Below are positions 1-8,928 of a DNA stretch of 64,000 nt, one piece after another. Source of the DNA: G965207345 sp965207345 (GTDB lineage: Bacteria > Pseudomonadota > Gammaproteobacteria > PS1 > Pseudothioglobaceae); contig OZ242280.1 in assembly GCA_965207345.1 (NCBI GenBank), positions 744,001 through 808,000 of the forward strand. Reading direction: 5' to 3'. The notes beneath the pieces were generated by a model. The model was not told the origin of the DNA. It did not search any database and saw only the letters and a program-made list of their open reading frames with translations. Positions within the stretch are counted from its first letter, which is position 1, and each line of letters opens with the position of its first letter. Made by a program: the position numbers and the translations under genes.

Positions 1-1
1 G

Positions 2-1786
2 GATCTATTTAACCTAAAACGCAAAGGTTTTTCTGATGCACGTTTGGCAATTTTACTTTCGTGCTCAGAAGAAGCTGTGCGTGTGAGGCGCAAGGCGTTT
101 GGTGTACAAGCAGTATTTAAACGCGTTGATAGCTGCGCTGGTGAATTTGACACCGAGACTGCTTATCTATATTCAACCTATCAAAGTTTTTGCGAAGCAC
201 GTCCTACGGATAAACAAAAAATTATGATTTTAGGCGGAGGACCTAATCGTATTGGTCAAGGTATTGAATTTGATTATTGTTGCGTGCACGCTTCTCTTGC
301 GCTTCAAGAAGAAAGCTTTGAGACGATTATGGTGAATTGTAACCCTGAAACAGTTTCTACCGATTATGATATTTCTAATCGTCTTTATTTTGAACCGTTG
401 ACTTTAGAAAATGTGCTTGCCATTGTTGATTTAGAAAAACCAATTGGTGTGATTGTTCATTATGGCGGACAAACACCACTTAAACTTGCACATGCCCTGG
501 AAAAACATGGAGTGCACATCATTGGCACAAGCCCTGATTCCATTGATTTGTGCGAAGATAGAGAGCGTTTTCAAAAATTAGTATCAGAGCTTGGTTTGAA
601 ACAGCCATTAAATGGCACAGCACGCAGTATTGAACAGGCGCTTGATATTGCTGATGGTCTAGGTTTTCCACTTGTTGTTCGTCCTTCGTATGTACTTGGC
701 GGGCGGGCGATGGAGATTGTTTATGATAAAAATAGCCTTAGTCGTTATATGCACAGTGCTGTTCAAGTTTCTAATGATTCACCGGTATTACTTGATTCAT
801 TTTTAGATAATGCTGTTGAAGTTGATATTGATGCTATTTGTGATGGCAAAGAAGTAGTAATCGGTGGTGTAATGCAGCATATTGAGCAAGCAGGGATTCA
901 CTCAGGAGATTCGGCGTGCTCTTTACCGCCTTATTCTTTAGCAAAGGATATTGTTAATGAGATGAAAAAACAAGTTGTTACGATGGCAAAAAAACTTAAA
1001 GTTATTGGTTTAGTTAATGCCCAGCTTGCTTATCAGGATGGTCATATTTATATCATTGAAGTGAATCCAAGAGCATCACGCACTGTGCCTTTTGTTTCTA
1101 AAGCCATCGGTGTTTCTCTTGCAAAAATTGCCGTGCGTGTAATGGTTGGTAAAACGCTTAAAATGCAACAATATCAAACAGAAATTGTGCCAAGTTATGT
1201 GAGCGTGAAAGAAGCAGTTTTCCCATTTAATAAATTTTTAGGAACTGATCCAATGCTTGGCCCGGAAATGAAATCAACGGGCGAAGTCATGGGGATTGGC
1301 CCAGATTTTGCTAGTGCTTTTGGTAAAACACAGTTAGCAATTGATTTGGTTATTCCAAAACGCGGTAAAGTATTTATGAGCGTGCGCAAAGCGGATCGTA
1401 AACATTTAGTTCTTTTAGGGAAAAAATTTATCAGTCAAGGCTATATGCTGATTGCAACACGTAGTAACCACCTTCTGCTTAGCGAAGCTGGGCTTAATTG
1501 TCAGCAGGTTAACAAGGTATCTGAGGGTTCGCCACATATTGTTGATATGATTAAGAATGATGATATTGACTTTATTCTCAATACCACAGAAGATGCACAA
1601 GGATTAGAAGATGCAGCAACCATTCGCTGTCAGACACTTATTCATAAAATTCCATATGCTACGACACTCTCAGCAGCGTTTGCAATCCTAGATTCACTCA
1701 CCGTAGTTAATCGTTTTGAGATTCATTGTCTGCAAGAATTGCATCAAAGTATTATAAAACACAACCGCTATAGCAAAATAATATGA
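2..1786 (+). CDS. carB: Carbamoyl-phosphate synthase large chain, C-terminal part (cut by window start)
   Basis: CarB makes carbamoyl phosphate from bicarbonate, ATP and glutamine-derived ammonia for pyrimidine and arginine synthesis. The frame is open to the first bases of the window (DLFNLKRKGFSDARL comes before the first possible start codon), so the TTG at 44 is internal and about the first 45% of the protein lies outside. Visible are the end of the oligomerisation domain, then the second ATP-grasp half with GGGPNRIGQGIEFDYCC, RPSYVLGGRAMEIVYD and the metal-binding IEVNPRASRTVPFVSK, then the MGS-like allosteric domain (VNKVSEGSPHI, NTTEDAQG). greA follows after a decayed remnant, matching the usual carA-carB-greA order of gammaproteobacteria. 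Identity is certain. Confidence 0.97.
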   Translation, partial: DLFNLKRKGFSDARLAILLSCSEEAVRVRRKAFGVQAVFKRVDSCAGEFDTETAYLYSTYQSFCEARPTDKQKIMILGGGPNRIGQGIEFDYCCVHASLALQEESFETIMVNCNPETVSTDYDISNRLYFEPLTLENVLAIVDLEKPIGVIVHYGGQTPLKLAHALEKHGVHIIGTSPDSIDLCEDRERFQKLVSELGLKQPLNGTARSIEQALDIADGLGFPLVVRPSYVLGGRAMEIVYDKNSLSRYMHSAVQVSNDSPVLLDSFLDNAVEVDIDAICDGKEVVIGGVMQHIEQAGIHSGDSACSLPPYSLAKDIVNEMKKQVVTMAKKLKVIGLVNAQLAYQDGHIYIIEVNPRASRTVPFVSKAIGVSLAKIAVRVMVGKTLKMQQYQTEIVPSYVSVKEAVFPFNKFLGTDPMLGPEMKSTGEVMGIGPDFASAFGKTQLAIDLVIPKRGKVFMSVRKADRKHLVLLGKKFISQGYMLIATRSNHLLLSEAGLNCQQVNKVSEGSPHIVDMIKNDDIDFILNTTEDAQGLEDAATIRCQTLIHKIPYATTLSAAFAILDSLTVVNRFEIHCLQELHQSIIKHNRYSKII

Positions 1787-1824
1787 TTTTTAAAATTTTA
1801 TTTATTATGTAATTAGGTCAATTA

Positions 1825-2061
1825 ATTTCTAGCAGAAGAAATTTTAGCCTAAGAGCTTTATAATGGGCAAGAATACCATGCAAAAATATCATCTGAGAAT
1901 GAATGGATACTTCCTGATGGCAGCAAGGAAAAATCCCCTCTGGTGCAGCTTATGCAGTAACAGGAGGGAAGAGTATAAATGGTTTTAAATTTTGGGAAGT
2001 TAAACGCCCAGATGATAGAAATTGGCTACCATTACAGGCACTAAGAGAAGAAATGGTTTAG
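1825..2061 (+). pseudogene. Decayed remnant of a RAMA/DUF4357-like domain protein
   Basis: The carB-greA gap of about 430 bp is not empty. Read across frames it gives SLRAL, then YNGQEYHAKISSENEWILP and DGSKEKSP, then (after a further shift near 1936) SGAAYAVTGG, NGFKFWEVKRPDDRNWLPL and LREEMV, ending at the TAG at 2059-2061. The order (YxGxxYxA, DG, SPSGAA, TGG, NGFKFW) resembles the RAMA domain found at the end of restriction-modification and related nucleic-acid proteins. At least two frameshifts break it and no start codon is evident, so I call it a pseudogene. The family assignment rests on remembered motif order and is only moderately sure; that it is a coding remnant is clearer. Confidence 0.5.
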
Positions 2062-2217
2062 GTTTAATATGGTATGTGTAAATAGTTAAACCTAAATTTT
2101 ATCTGGGTTTTTGTCTAAATTTTGATTGATGATAAAAATTGTCTAAACTGCCAGAGCATCTATTTTGTTATAATACCTTCTAATTTTTACTAAGTATTTT
2201 TTTTGAGGCTAGAAAAA

Positions 2218-2703
2218 TTGGCTAATATAGAAAGTGTCCCGATGACAGAACAAGGTGTAGCAGCACTTGAGTTAGAGTTAGCAGGTCTAATTAATGTTGA
2301 TCGTAAAAGAGTTATTAAAGCAATCTCTGAGGCGAGGGAGCACGGTGATTTAAAAGAAAATGCTGAATATCATGCTGCAAAAGAAGAACAAGCATTTATT
2401 GAGGGACGTATTTTGGAAATTGAGTCTAAACTTAGCCGTGTTCAAGTAGTTGATGTTAAGAAATTAAGTGGCGAAGAATCGGTTGTTTTCGGTGCTACGG
2501 TTGAATTAGAAGTTATAGAGACTGCCGAGCGTCATACTTATCAAATTGTTGGTGAAGATGAGGCAGATATTAACAAAAATAAATTATCATATCTCTCCCC
2601 GATTTGTCGTGCACTCATCAATAAAGTAGAAGGAGATGAGGTTGTAGTTAAAGCGCCAAAGGGCAATATTGTTTATGAAATTGTTGCTATCCGTTATATT
2701 TAG
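2218..2703 (+). CDS. greA: Transcription elongation factor GreA
   Basis: GreA rescues backtracked RNA polymerase by stimulating cleavage of the nascent RNA through the secondary channel. The N-terminal coiled coil carries the hallmark EAREHGDLKENAEYHAAKEE, whose acidic tip (D and E of GDLKENAEY) supplies the catalytic carboxylates. The C-terminal FKBP-like domain follows (GEDEADINKNKLSYLSPI, then KAPKGNIVYEIVAI). I chose the TTG at 2218 because a TGAGG ribosome-binding sequence lies at 2204-2208, and the product then begins MANIESVPMTEQG, close to the usual ...IPMT N terminus. An upstream TTG at 2203 and an ATG at 2242 are alternatives. Length is about 161 aa, normal for the family. Confidence 0.95.
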   Translation: MANIESVPMTEQGVAALELELAGLINVDRKRVIKAISEAREHGDLKENAEYHAAKEEQAFIEGRILEIESKLSRVQVVDVKKLSGEESVVFGATVELEVIETAERHTYQIVGEDEADINKNKLSYLSPICRALINKVEGDEVVVKAPKGNIVYEIVAIRYI

Positions 2704-2720
2704 TTCGGGCGCACACCTTT

Positions 2721-3449
2721 ATGGCAACACATGCTTTAATTGCTAAAAATATCAGCAAAACCTATCACAAACGTCAAGTTGTAGATCACGTTTCACTTAC
2801 GGTAAAAAGTGGTGAAGTAGTTGGCTTATTAGGGCCTAACGGCGCAGGTAAAACCACTTGTTTTTATATGATATCTGGCTTAATTAAATTAGGTAGCGGT
2901 CAAATATTATTAAATAAGCATCTGATTCATAAATTACCTATTGATAAACGCGCTTTGCTTGGAATTGGCTATTTACCGCAAGAGCCATCTATTTTTAGGA
3001 GGTTATCAGTTGAAAATAATATTATGGCTGTTTTACAAATTCATAAAGGCTGGCATAAAGCTAAGCGCCTGGCACGTTTAGAAAGTTTGCTTGAGGAATT
3101 TAATATTGTAGGTATTAGAAATTCACTAGGTATTAGTCTTTCTGGCGGTGAGAGGAGGCGTGTTGAGGTGGCAAGAGTTTTAGCAATGAATCCAAAATTT
3201 ATTTTATTTGACGAGCCTTTTGCCGGCATTGATCCAATTGCACTTGGACACTTGCAAAAACTTATTTATATGCTTAAAAAGCAAAATATTGGTATTTTAA
3301 TCACAGATCATAATTATCGAGAAATATTAGATATTTGCGATCATTCTTATGTATTAAGCGAGGGAAGGATAATTGCACAAGGCGCCAAAGCTGATATTTT
3401 AAAACATAAAGAAGTGCAAAATGTTTACCTGGGTGAAAGTAATATTTAG
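2721..3449 (+). CDS. lptB: LPS export ABC transporter ATPase LptB
   Basis: Cytoplasmic ATPase of the LptB2FG complex, which extracts lipopolysaccharide from the inner membrane and drives it along the LptC-A-D bridge. All ABC motifs are present: Walker A GPNGAGKT (about residue 37), Q-loop YLPQEPSIFRRL, signature LSGGERRRVEVARVLA, Walker B FILFDEPFAGIDP and the switch His in ITDHNYRE. The RRL after the Q-loop and FAGIDP are typical of LptB rather than of generic ABC ATPases. The length of 242 aa is normal. lptA and lptC, which usually sit directly upstream, are not here, so the operon is rearranged. The stop codon directly abuts the ATG of tsaD, indicating co-translation. Confidence 0.95.
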   Translation: MATHALIAKNISKTYHKRQVVDHVSLTVKSGEVVGLLGPNGAGKTTCFYMISGLIKLGSGQILLNKHLIHKLPIDKRALLGIGYLPQEPSIFRRLSVENNIMAVLQIHKGWHKAKRLARLESLLEEFNIVGIRNSLGISLSGGERRRVEVARVLAMNPKFILFDEPFAGIDPIALGHLQKLIYMLKKQNIGILITDHNYREILDICDHSYVLSEGRIIAQGAKADILKHKEVQNVYLGESNI

Positions 3450-4466
3450 ATGAGCACACATTATCGTTATACGCTTGGTATTGAAAGCTCTTGCGATGAA
3501 AGTGCAGTTGCAATTTATAGCAAAAGTAAGGGGCTAATTACGCATCAATTACATAGTCAAATTGCAGCACACAAAGATTATGGCGGTGTCGTGCCTGAAA
3601 TTGCCTCACGCGAACATATTTTATATATTACACCGCTGATTCAAAAAGCACTGCAAGAATCTGCACTTAATATATCTGATATCAGCGGTATCGCTTATAC
3701 ACAAGGTCCTGGTCTTGCTGGTGCGTTATTAGTAGGTAGTGCGATTGCAAAAAGTTTGGCTTTTGCACTCAAAATTCCTGCACTAGGGATTAACCATATG
3801 GAGGGACACTTGCTTGCACCGCTACTTGAAAAAAATAAACCTAATTTTCCGTTTATTTGTTTACTTATTTCTGGCGGACATACGATGTTAGTTGAAGCAA
3901 AAAAAATGGGCTCTTATCGTATTTTGGGTGAATCTTTAGATGATGCGGTTGGTGAAGCATTTGATAAAACTGCGAAACTCTTGGGCTTGGGTTATCCTGG
4001 TGGGAGCGCATTATCTAAGCTTGCTAGAGGTGGCACAGAAAATGCGTTTAAGTTTCCACGTCCACTGATTCATAAAAAAACATTAGATTTTAGCTTCAGC
4101 GGTCTTAAAACTTTTGCTAGAAACACCTTAGAAAAATATCCTAAGCGCATTTGTGATATTGCTTGTGCTTTTGAGGCAGCAGCAACTGATGTGCTTGTTG
4201 CAAAATGCGAAAGAGCTATGAAGCAAAGTCAATTATCAACTTTGGTTGTAGCAGGAGGTGTGAGTGCAAATCAAACTTTAAGGCAAAAAGTTAATCAAAT
4301 GGCGGAAAAAATACGCGTACAGGTTTTTTATCCTAGATCTCAATTTTGCACTGATAATGCTGCTATGATTGCATTAGCTGGGCATCTTCGTCTTACAAGT
4401 GGCGAAAAAGATAGGCATCAAATTATTGATATTAAGCCACGTTGGTCTTTAGCAAATCTTCATTAA
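3450..4466 (+). CDS. tsaD: tRNA N6-threonylcarbamoyladenosine transferase TsaD
   Basis: TsaD transfers the threonylcarbamoyl group from TC-AMP to A37 of tRNAs reading ANN codons, working with TsaB and TsaE. It is an ASKHA-fold protein: GIESSCDESAVAIY at the N terminus, the metal-binding HMEGHLL (two His), the nucleotide-binding LLISGGHTML, GEAFDKTAKLLGLGYPGG, and near the C terminus VVAGGVSANQTLR with the metal ligand Asp in FCTDNAAMIA. The 338-aa length is standard. It starts at the base after the lptB stop, so expression is probably coupled. Confidence 0.97.
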   Translation: MSTHYRYTLGIESSCDESAVAIYSKSKGLITHQLHSQIAAHKDYGGVVPEIASREHILYITPLIQKALQESALNISDISGIAYTQGPGLAGALLVGSAIAKSLAFALKIPALGINHMEGHLLAPLLEKNKPNFPFICLLISGGHTMLVEAKKMGSYRILGESLDDAVGEAFDKTAKLLGLGYPGGSALSKLARGGTENAFKFPRPLIHKKTLDFSFSGLKTFARNTLEKYPKRICDIACAFEAAATDVLVAKCERAMKQSQLSTLVVAGGVSANQTLRQKVNQMAEKIRVQVFYPRSQFCTDNAAMIALAGHLRLTSGEKDRHQIIDIKPRWSLANLH

Positions 4467-4530
4467 AAATAGCCTAGAAATTAAGTGAAAAACTTAAACA
4501 AATATAATCAAAATGCTGAGGTAAAATAAA

Positions 4531-6048
4531 ATGCCAAACGCATTATCTCGCGTTTATAGTCGCGCTGAATATGGGCTAGAGGCACCTCTGGTTAGTGTTG
4601 AAGTGCATTTATTTGGCGGTATGCCATCTTTTTCTATCGTTGGTTTGCCTGAAATGGCAGTTAAAGAAAGTAAAGAACGTGTCATATCTGCGCTTATTAA
4701 TAGTCAATTTAAGCCTTATCGTCAGCGCACAATAGTAAGCTTATCGCCTGCAAATTTACCTAAAAAAGGCGGACGTTTTGATTTATCCATTGCACTTGGT
4801 ATACTTATTGCTTCAAAGCAATTGATCCCGAATTTTAGCTTGGATAATATTGAATTTTATGGTGAATTAGGATTAGATGGCTCTCTTAGAAAAACTAGCG
4901 GGCTACTGCCTTCTGTGATTAAGGCAGATCAGGAAAATAAGCAAGTTGTGATACCTGCAGAGGGTAGCGAGCAAATGGCTCTAATTGAAAGTGAGCAAAT
5001 ATATCCTTGCCAAAATTTAGTCGAAGTATGTAATTTTTTATTAGGTAATATTACGCCAAAAATGCCAAATGCTCAAATGCATAAGCATATCTACCCTTAC
5101 AGTTTTGATGAAATTAGAGGGCAATTCCGTGCAAAAAGAGCAATGGAAATAGCTGCATCAGGTCGGCACAATCTTTTACTTATTGGCACGCCAGGCGCAG
5201 GAAAAACAATGTTAGCTGAGCGTTTACCCAGTATTTTACCGGTACTTAGTTATGAGCAGGCTTTGGAAAAAGTTGCTATTTTTTCTATTGCTGGTGAATT
5301 CTTGACTACAGCTGAAATGACCCAGCGTACCTTTCGTTCCCCACATCATAGTGCATCGGCTGTAGCATTAGTCGGTGGTGGCAGCACGCCTAAACCTGGC
5401 GAAATTTCTTTAGCCCATCATGGCGTTCTGTTTTTAGATGAATTGCCTGAATTTCCAAGAAGTGTACTTGAGGTACTTCGTCAACCTTTGGAAAGCCATA
5501 AAATTCATTTATCTAGAGCAGCACAGCAAATTACTTATCCTGCTGACTTTCAATTGATTGCAGCAATGAACCCATGCCCATGCGGTTATCTGGGCGATCG
5601 TCGTCGCACTTGCTGTTGCACTGAAGATCAAATACAAAAATATCGCGCTAAAATTTCAGGACCATTACTGGATAGAATTGATATAGTATTAGAAGTTCCG
5701 CCGCTTGATGCAGAAGAATTACTTGGCGAATCTGAGGTATCGAAAAATAAAAATAGCACACAAAGTGCTGAACAAATGCGTCTGCGAGTGATAGAAGCAC
5801 ACAAGCGCCAGCAAAAAAGACAAGGCAAAGCAAATGATTTACTCAGCGTCAATGAGCTAAAAGATCATGTGGTTTTAAATTATCAAGACAAAGAGATGTT
5901 AGCAAAAGCAATTAAACATTTAGCATTATCTGCCCGTGCGTATTATCGTATATTAAAAATGGCGCGCAGTATCGCTGATTTAGATGGCATGCAGCAAGTA
6001 AATAGGGGGCATCTGAGCGAGGCTATTGGTTATCGTCGCGCTGAATAA
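4531..6048 (+). CDS. comM: ComM/YifB-family Mg-chelatase-like AAA ATPase
   Basis: ComM is a hexameric helicase that drives branch migration during integration of transforming DNA. The N-terminal Lon-protease-like (ChlI) domain is visible as SVEVHLFGGMPSFSIVGLPE and LSPANLPKKGGRFDL. The AAA core follows with Walker A LIGTPGAGKTMLAERLPSIL (about residue 220), Walker B GVLFLDELPEF and AAMNPCPCG, and a Cys cluster (CPCGYLGDRRRTCCCT) characteristic of the family. The C-terminal Mg-chelatase lid ends with LDGMQQVNRGHLSEAIGYR. At 505 aa it is full length. comEC at 15-17 kb is a second natural-transformation gene in the window. Confidence 0.93.
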   Translation: MPNALSRVYSRAEYGLEAPLVSVEVHLFGGMPSFSIVGLPEMAVKESKERVISALINSQFKPYRQRTIVSLSPANLPKKGGRFDLSIALGILIASKQLIPNFSLDNIEFYGELGLDGSLRKTSGLLPSVIKADQENKQVVIPAEGSEQMALIESEQIYPCQNLVEVCNFLLGNITPKMPNAQMHKHIYPYSFDEIRGQFRAKRAMEIAASGRHNLLLIGTPGAGKTMLAERLPSILPVLSYEQALEKVAIFSIAGEFLTTAEMTQRTFRSPHHSASAVALVGGGSTPKPGEISLAHHGVLFLDELPEFPRSVLEVLRQPLESHKIHLSRAAQQITYPADFQLIAAMNPCPCGYLGDRRRTCCCTEDQIQKYRAKISGPLLDRIDIVLEVPPLDAEELLGESEVSKNKNSTQSAEQMRLRVIEAHKRQQKRQGKANDLLSVNELKDHVVLNYQDKEMLAKAIKHLALSARAYYRILKMARSIADLDGMQQVNRGHLSEAIGYRRAE

Positions 6049-6098
6049 TAGAGCATAATTAAAATGATGTTTCATATTTTTTATAATATTGTAAACAA

Positions 6099-6884
6099 AT
6101 GATTATTATTCCAGCAATTGATTTAAAAGATGGTTTATGTGTGCGTTTGCGCCAAGGTGTGATGTCTGAAAGTAGTGTGTTTTCTCATCGCCCTATTGAT
6201 ATGGCAGATAAGTGGATTAAGATGGGCGCTCGGCGTTTACATTTAGTTGATTTAAACGCTGCATTTGCTGGCAAACCTATTAATACAAAATCCATTACCA
6301 AAATTGTTAAAACTTATCCTGATGTGCTTATGCAAGTTGGTGGTGGTATTCGTAATCTTGACAATGCAAAGCGCTATATTGATTTAGGCGTGGCATATTT
6401 AATTATTGGCACTCAAGCAGTTAAAAACCCTGATTTTGTTGAACATTTATGTCAATTATTTCCTGGACAAATTATTGTTGGTTTGGATGGTAAAAATAAT
6501 TTTGCTACAACTGAAGGTTGGATAAATAAAACAGATATAACACTAACAAAATTAGTGAAAAAATTTCAATCCATAGGTGTAGTAAGCATTATTTATACTG
6601 ATATTAAAAGAGATGGTATGATGGAAGGAGTTAATATCACAACAACTTCCCAATTAGCAAAATCTAGCGATATACCCATTATTGCCTCTGGAGGTGTTAA
6701 AGATATTGATGATATTAAAGCGTTACTTGTGGTTGCACATTACGGTATTTCGGCTGTGATTACCGGACGCGCAATTTATGAAGGCACGCTTGATTTTGCC
6801 CTAGCGCAGCAATTAGCTGATGAATATTTACAAAATAAAAGCATGGTTCGGGAAAACCTTATAAATAAAAATACAGAAAAATGA
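6099..6884 (+). CDS. hisA: Phosphoribosylformimino-5-aminoimidazole carboxamide ribotide isomerase HisA
   Basis: HisA performs the Amadori isomerisation of ProFAR to PRFAR in histidine synthesis. It is a (beta/alpha)8 barrel: MIIIPAIDLKDGLCVRLRQG holds the catalytic general-base Asp after AI; LHLVDLNAAF, QVGGGIRN, IIGTQAVKNP, VGLDGKN and IIYTDIKRDGMMEGVN (second catalytic Asp, the phosphate-binding loop) come in order, then IASGGVKDIDDIKAL and AVITGRAIYEG. The 261-aa length fits, with a slightly extended tail. No other his gene is adjacent, unlike the enterobacterial operon. The stop overlaps the rnfH start (ATGA). Confidence 0.96.
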   Translation: MIIIPAIDLKDGLCVRLRQGVMSESSVFSHRPIDMADKWIKMGARRLHLVDLNAAFAGKPINTKSITKIVKTYPDVLMQVGGGIRNLDNAKRYIDLGVAYLIIGTQAVKNPDFVEHLCQLFPGQIIVGLDGKNNFATTEGWINKTDITLTKLVKKFQSIGVVSIIYTDIKRDGMMEGVNITTTSQLAKSSDIPIIASGGVKDIDDIKALLVVAHYGISAVITGRAIYEGTLDFALAQQLADEYLQNKSMVRENLINKNTEK

Positions 6885-7171
6885 GAGTTGAAGTAATTTA
6901 CGCTTTAAAAAATGAGCAGATTTTACTAAGCGTTGAAGTTGCGCCCGGCAGTTCTGTACAGGAGGCCATTATACAATCTGGTATTTTAGATAAATATCCG
7001 CAGATTAATCTTAGCCAAAATAAAGTCGGTATTTTTGGGAAAATCACCGATTTAAAGATAAAACTAAGGGCAAAAGATCGCATTGAAATTTATCGCCCGC
7101 TTATCGCTGATCCAAAACAAATTAGAAAAAAAAGAGCATCTCTTGCTAAGAAACAAAATCAGCATAAATAA
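6881..7171 (+). CDS. rnfH: RnfH family ubiquitin-fold protein
   Basis: A 96-aa beta-grasp protein of the RnfH/UPF0125 family, cytoplasmic and of poorly defined role. The family is often encoded beside ratA-smpB or the rnf electron-transport genes. Diagnostic are the N-terminal MRVEVIYAL, the central VGIFGKITDL, and the nearly invariant DRIEIYRPLIADPKQIRKKR followed by a basic tail. It overlaps the hisA stop codon by four bases (ATGA), so it is probably translated by reinitiation after hisA. No rnf or ratA gene is nearby, which leaves its function open here. Confidence 0.85.
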   Translation: MRVEVIYALKNEQILLSVEVAPGSSVQEAIIQSGILDKYPQINLSQNKVGIFGKITDLKIKLRAKDRIEIYRPLIADPKQIRKKRASLAKKQNQHK

Positions 7172-7333
7172 AGTTTTCATAGCATTATTTTTTATTTTTT
7201 AGTCATCAAACATAAAAACACCAAAAAATTTGGATGCATTAGTTGATACTATAGTATTTAAAAAAATGATAAAATCGTCCGCATCATTGCCTCAAAACTT
7301 GAGTTCACATTAGTTTTGTGCATTCGGCTTGTT

Positions 7334-8071
7334 ATGAAAAATATTTTAGAAAATTTATTCAAATATTTACTTTCTAGTTTTAGAGATTTACTACCTATTA
7401 TTTTAGTTATTGCTTTTTTTCAAATTGTGGTATTACAACAGCACGTGCCTAATATATCAGCATTATTAGAAGGTATTATTTTTACTTTATTAGGGCTTTC
7501 TTTATTTGTTTATGGTTTAGAATTAGCGCTGTTTCCAATCGGTGAAACATTGGCATATGCTTTTGTAAAAAAAGGGAGTTTATTTTGGTTACTTATTTTT
7601 TCTAGCTTGCTTGGTTTTAGCGTGACAATCGCTGAACCAGCACTTATTGCAGTTGCGAATAAGGCAGCAGAAATTGCTAAATCTGGCGGTGTTATTGCAG
7701 ATTCAAAATCAGTAACTGAACAATATGCCAAACAGCTTCGTTATGTGGTTGCAATTGCTGTTAGTTTATCGGCTATGCTTGGGGTATTTCGTATTATTAA
7801 AGGCTGGCCCATTTATTACATTGTTCTTATTGGTTACATGTTAGTTATGATAATGACATTCCTTGCACCAGACTTTATTATTGGTGTTGCTTATGATATT
7901 GGCGGTGTAACTACTTCAACTATTACCGTGCCACTTATTACAGCAATTGGTGTTGGCTTAGCAAGTAGTCTTCGTAATAGAAACCCATTAACCGATGGTT
8001 TTGGTATGATTGCTATTGCAACGCTTATGCCAATTATTGCTGTGCTTAGTTTCGGTATTTTTTACCCATGA
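7334..8071 (+). CDS. DUF1538 family membrane protein (first copy)
   Basis: A polytopic membrane protein of about 245 aa with roughly seven hydrophobic segments. Conserved family stretches are GLELALFPIGE, VTIAEPALIAVA and, near the C terminus, AYDIGGVTTSTITVPLITA, a Gly/Thr-rich stretch that looks like a re-entrant or pore-lining element. I used the ATG at 7334; a TTG at 7316 in the same frame is less likely. The ATGA overlap with the second DUF1538 gene shows they are co-translated, so the two probably form a heteromeric membrane complex (inference). The substrate is unknown; no characterised transporter motif is seen. Confidence 0.85.
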   Translation: MKNILENLFKYLLSSFRDLLPIILVIAFFQIVVLQQHVPNISALLEGIIFTLLGLSLFVYGLELALFPIGETLAYAFVKKGSLFWLLIFSSLLGFSVTIAEPALIAVANKAAEIAKSGGVIADSKSVTEQYAKQLRYVVAIAVSLSAMLGVFRIIKGWPIYYIVLIGYMLVMIMTFLAPDFIIGVAYDIGGVTTSTITVPLITAIGVGLASSLRNRNPLTDGFGMIAIATLMPIIAVLSFGIFYP

Positions 8072-8835
8072 AAGAAATTTTTATCACGATGTTTTTTGAC
8101 ATTCTACCAATTTTGGTGGTTTTATTTTTTTTCCAGTTTTTAGTATTAAGACAAATTCCAACAAAGATGGGAAGCATTGTGCTTGGCTTTGTGTTTGTTT
8201 GGGCAGGATTAAGTTTGTTTTTGATAGGTTTAGAAAAATCGCTATTCCCTTTAGGTGAGTTAATGGCAAAGCAACTCACTTCTAAGAATTTTATTAATGC
8301 GGATACTACGAATTGGTTAAATTATTTTTGGGTCTATATTTTTGCTATGATGATTGGTTTTGCAACTACAATAGCTGAACCGTCATTATTTGCTGTGGCG
8401 GTGAAAGTGGGACAGATTTCTGGCGGCAGTATCAAGCCTTGGGGATTTAGAGTCGTGGTAGCTATTGGTGTTGCACTAGGGATTAGTTTAGGCAGTTATC
8501 GTATTATTTCTGGTATACCACTTTATTATTCTCTCATCATTGGTTATTTATTCGTGTTGATACAAACTTATTTTACTCCCAAAAATATTATCTCAATTGC
8601 CTATGATGCAGGCGGCGTTACAACTTCAACGGTAACTGTGCCGCTGGTTGTAGCACTTGGTATTGGTTTATCCCAATCACTTGAGCACAGTAATCCGCTT
8701 GTAGATAGCCTTGGTTTAATTGCTTTTGCAAGTTTATTTCCAATTATTAGCGTGATGACATATATGCAATTATTGTCTATTTTAAAATTAAAAAAGAAAA
8801 TAAAGATTGACGCAACAAAAAAATTATCAGAATAA
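8068..8835 (+). CDS. DUF1538 family membrane protein (second copy)
   Basis: A paralogue of the preceding gene, 255 aa, sharing the same landmarks in the same order: GLEKSLFPLGE, TTIAEPSLFAVAVK, a repeat of the R-I-I-x-G-x-P-x-Y-Y segment (SYRIISGIPLYYS), and AYDAGGVTTSTVTVPLVVA near the C terminus. About seven membrane segments are predicted by eye. The tail is short and basic (KLKKKIKIDATKK), probably cytoplasmic. It overlaps the first copy by four bases and is followed by a P-II-like and a CBS gene. In sequence the two copies look like the halves of an inverted or duplicated transporter split into two genes (inference). Confidence 0.85.
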   Translation: MKEIFITMFFDILPILVVLFFFQFLVLRQIPTKMGSIVLGFVFVWAGLSLFLIGLEKSLFPLGELMAKQLTSKNFINADTTNWLNYFWVYIFAMMIGFATTIAEPSLFAVAVKVGQISGGSIKPWGFRVVVAIGVALGISLGSYRIISGIPLYYSLIIGYLFVLIQTYFTPKNIISIAYDAGGVTTSTVTVPLVVALGIGLSQSLEHSNPLVDSLGLIAFASLFPIISVMTYMQLLSILKLKKKIKIDATKKLSE

Positions 8836-8928
8836 GATAATTTATAATATAAAAAAGTATGATATTAAATTTAATCTCTCAATTATTATTTAAACTATAT
8901 GATTTAAAATAATTAAAAAGGAGGAATG

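Noticed and set aside
2203..2217. TTG at 2203 as greA start
   Set aside because: It overlaps the TGAGG ribosome-binding sequence that serves the TTG at 2218 and would add residues not typical of GreA.
7230..7333. TTGATA...TGATAAAAT as promoter of the DUF1538 cluster
   Set aside because: The spacing to any -10 hexamer is 18-19 bp and the hexamer is poor; in AT-rich sequence this is not enough to call.
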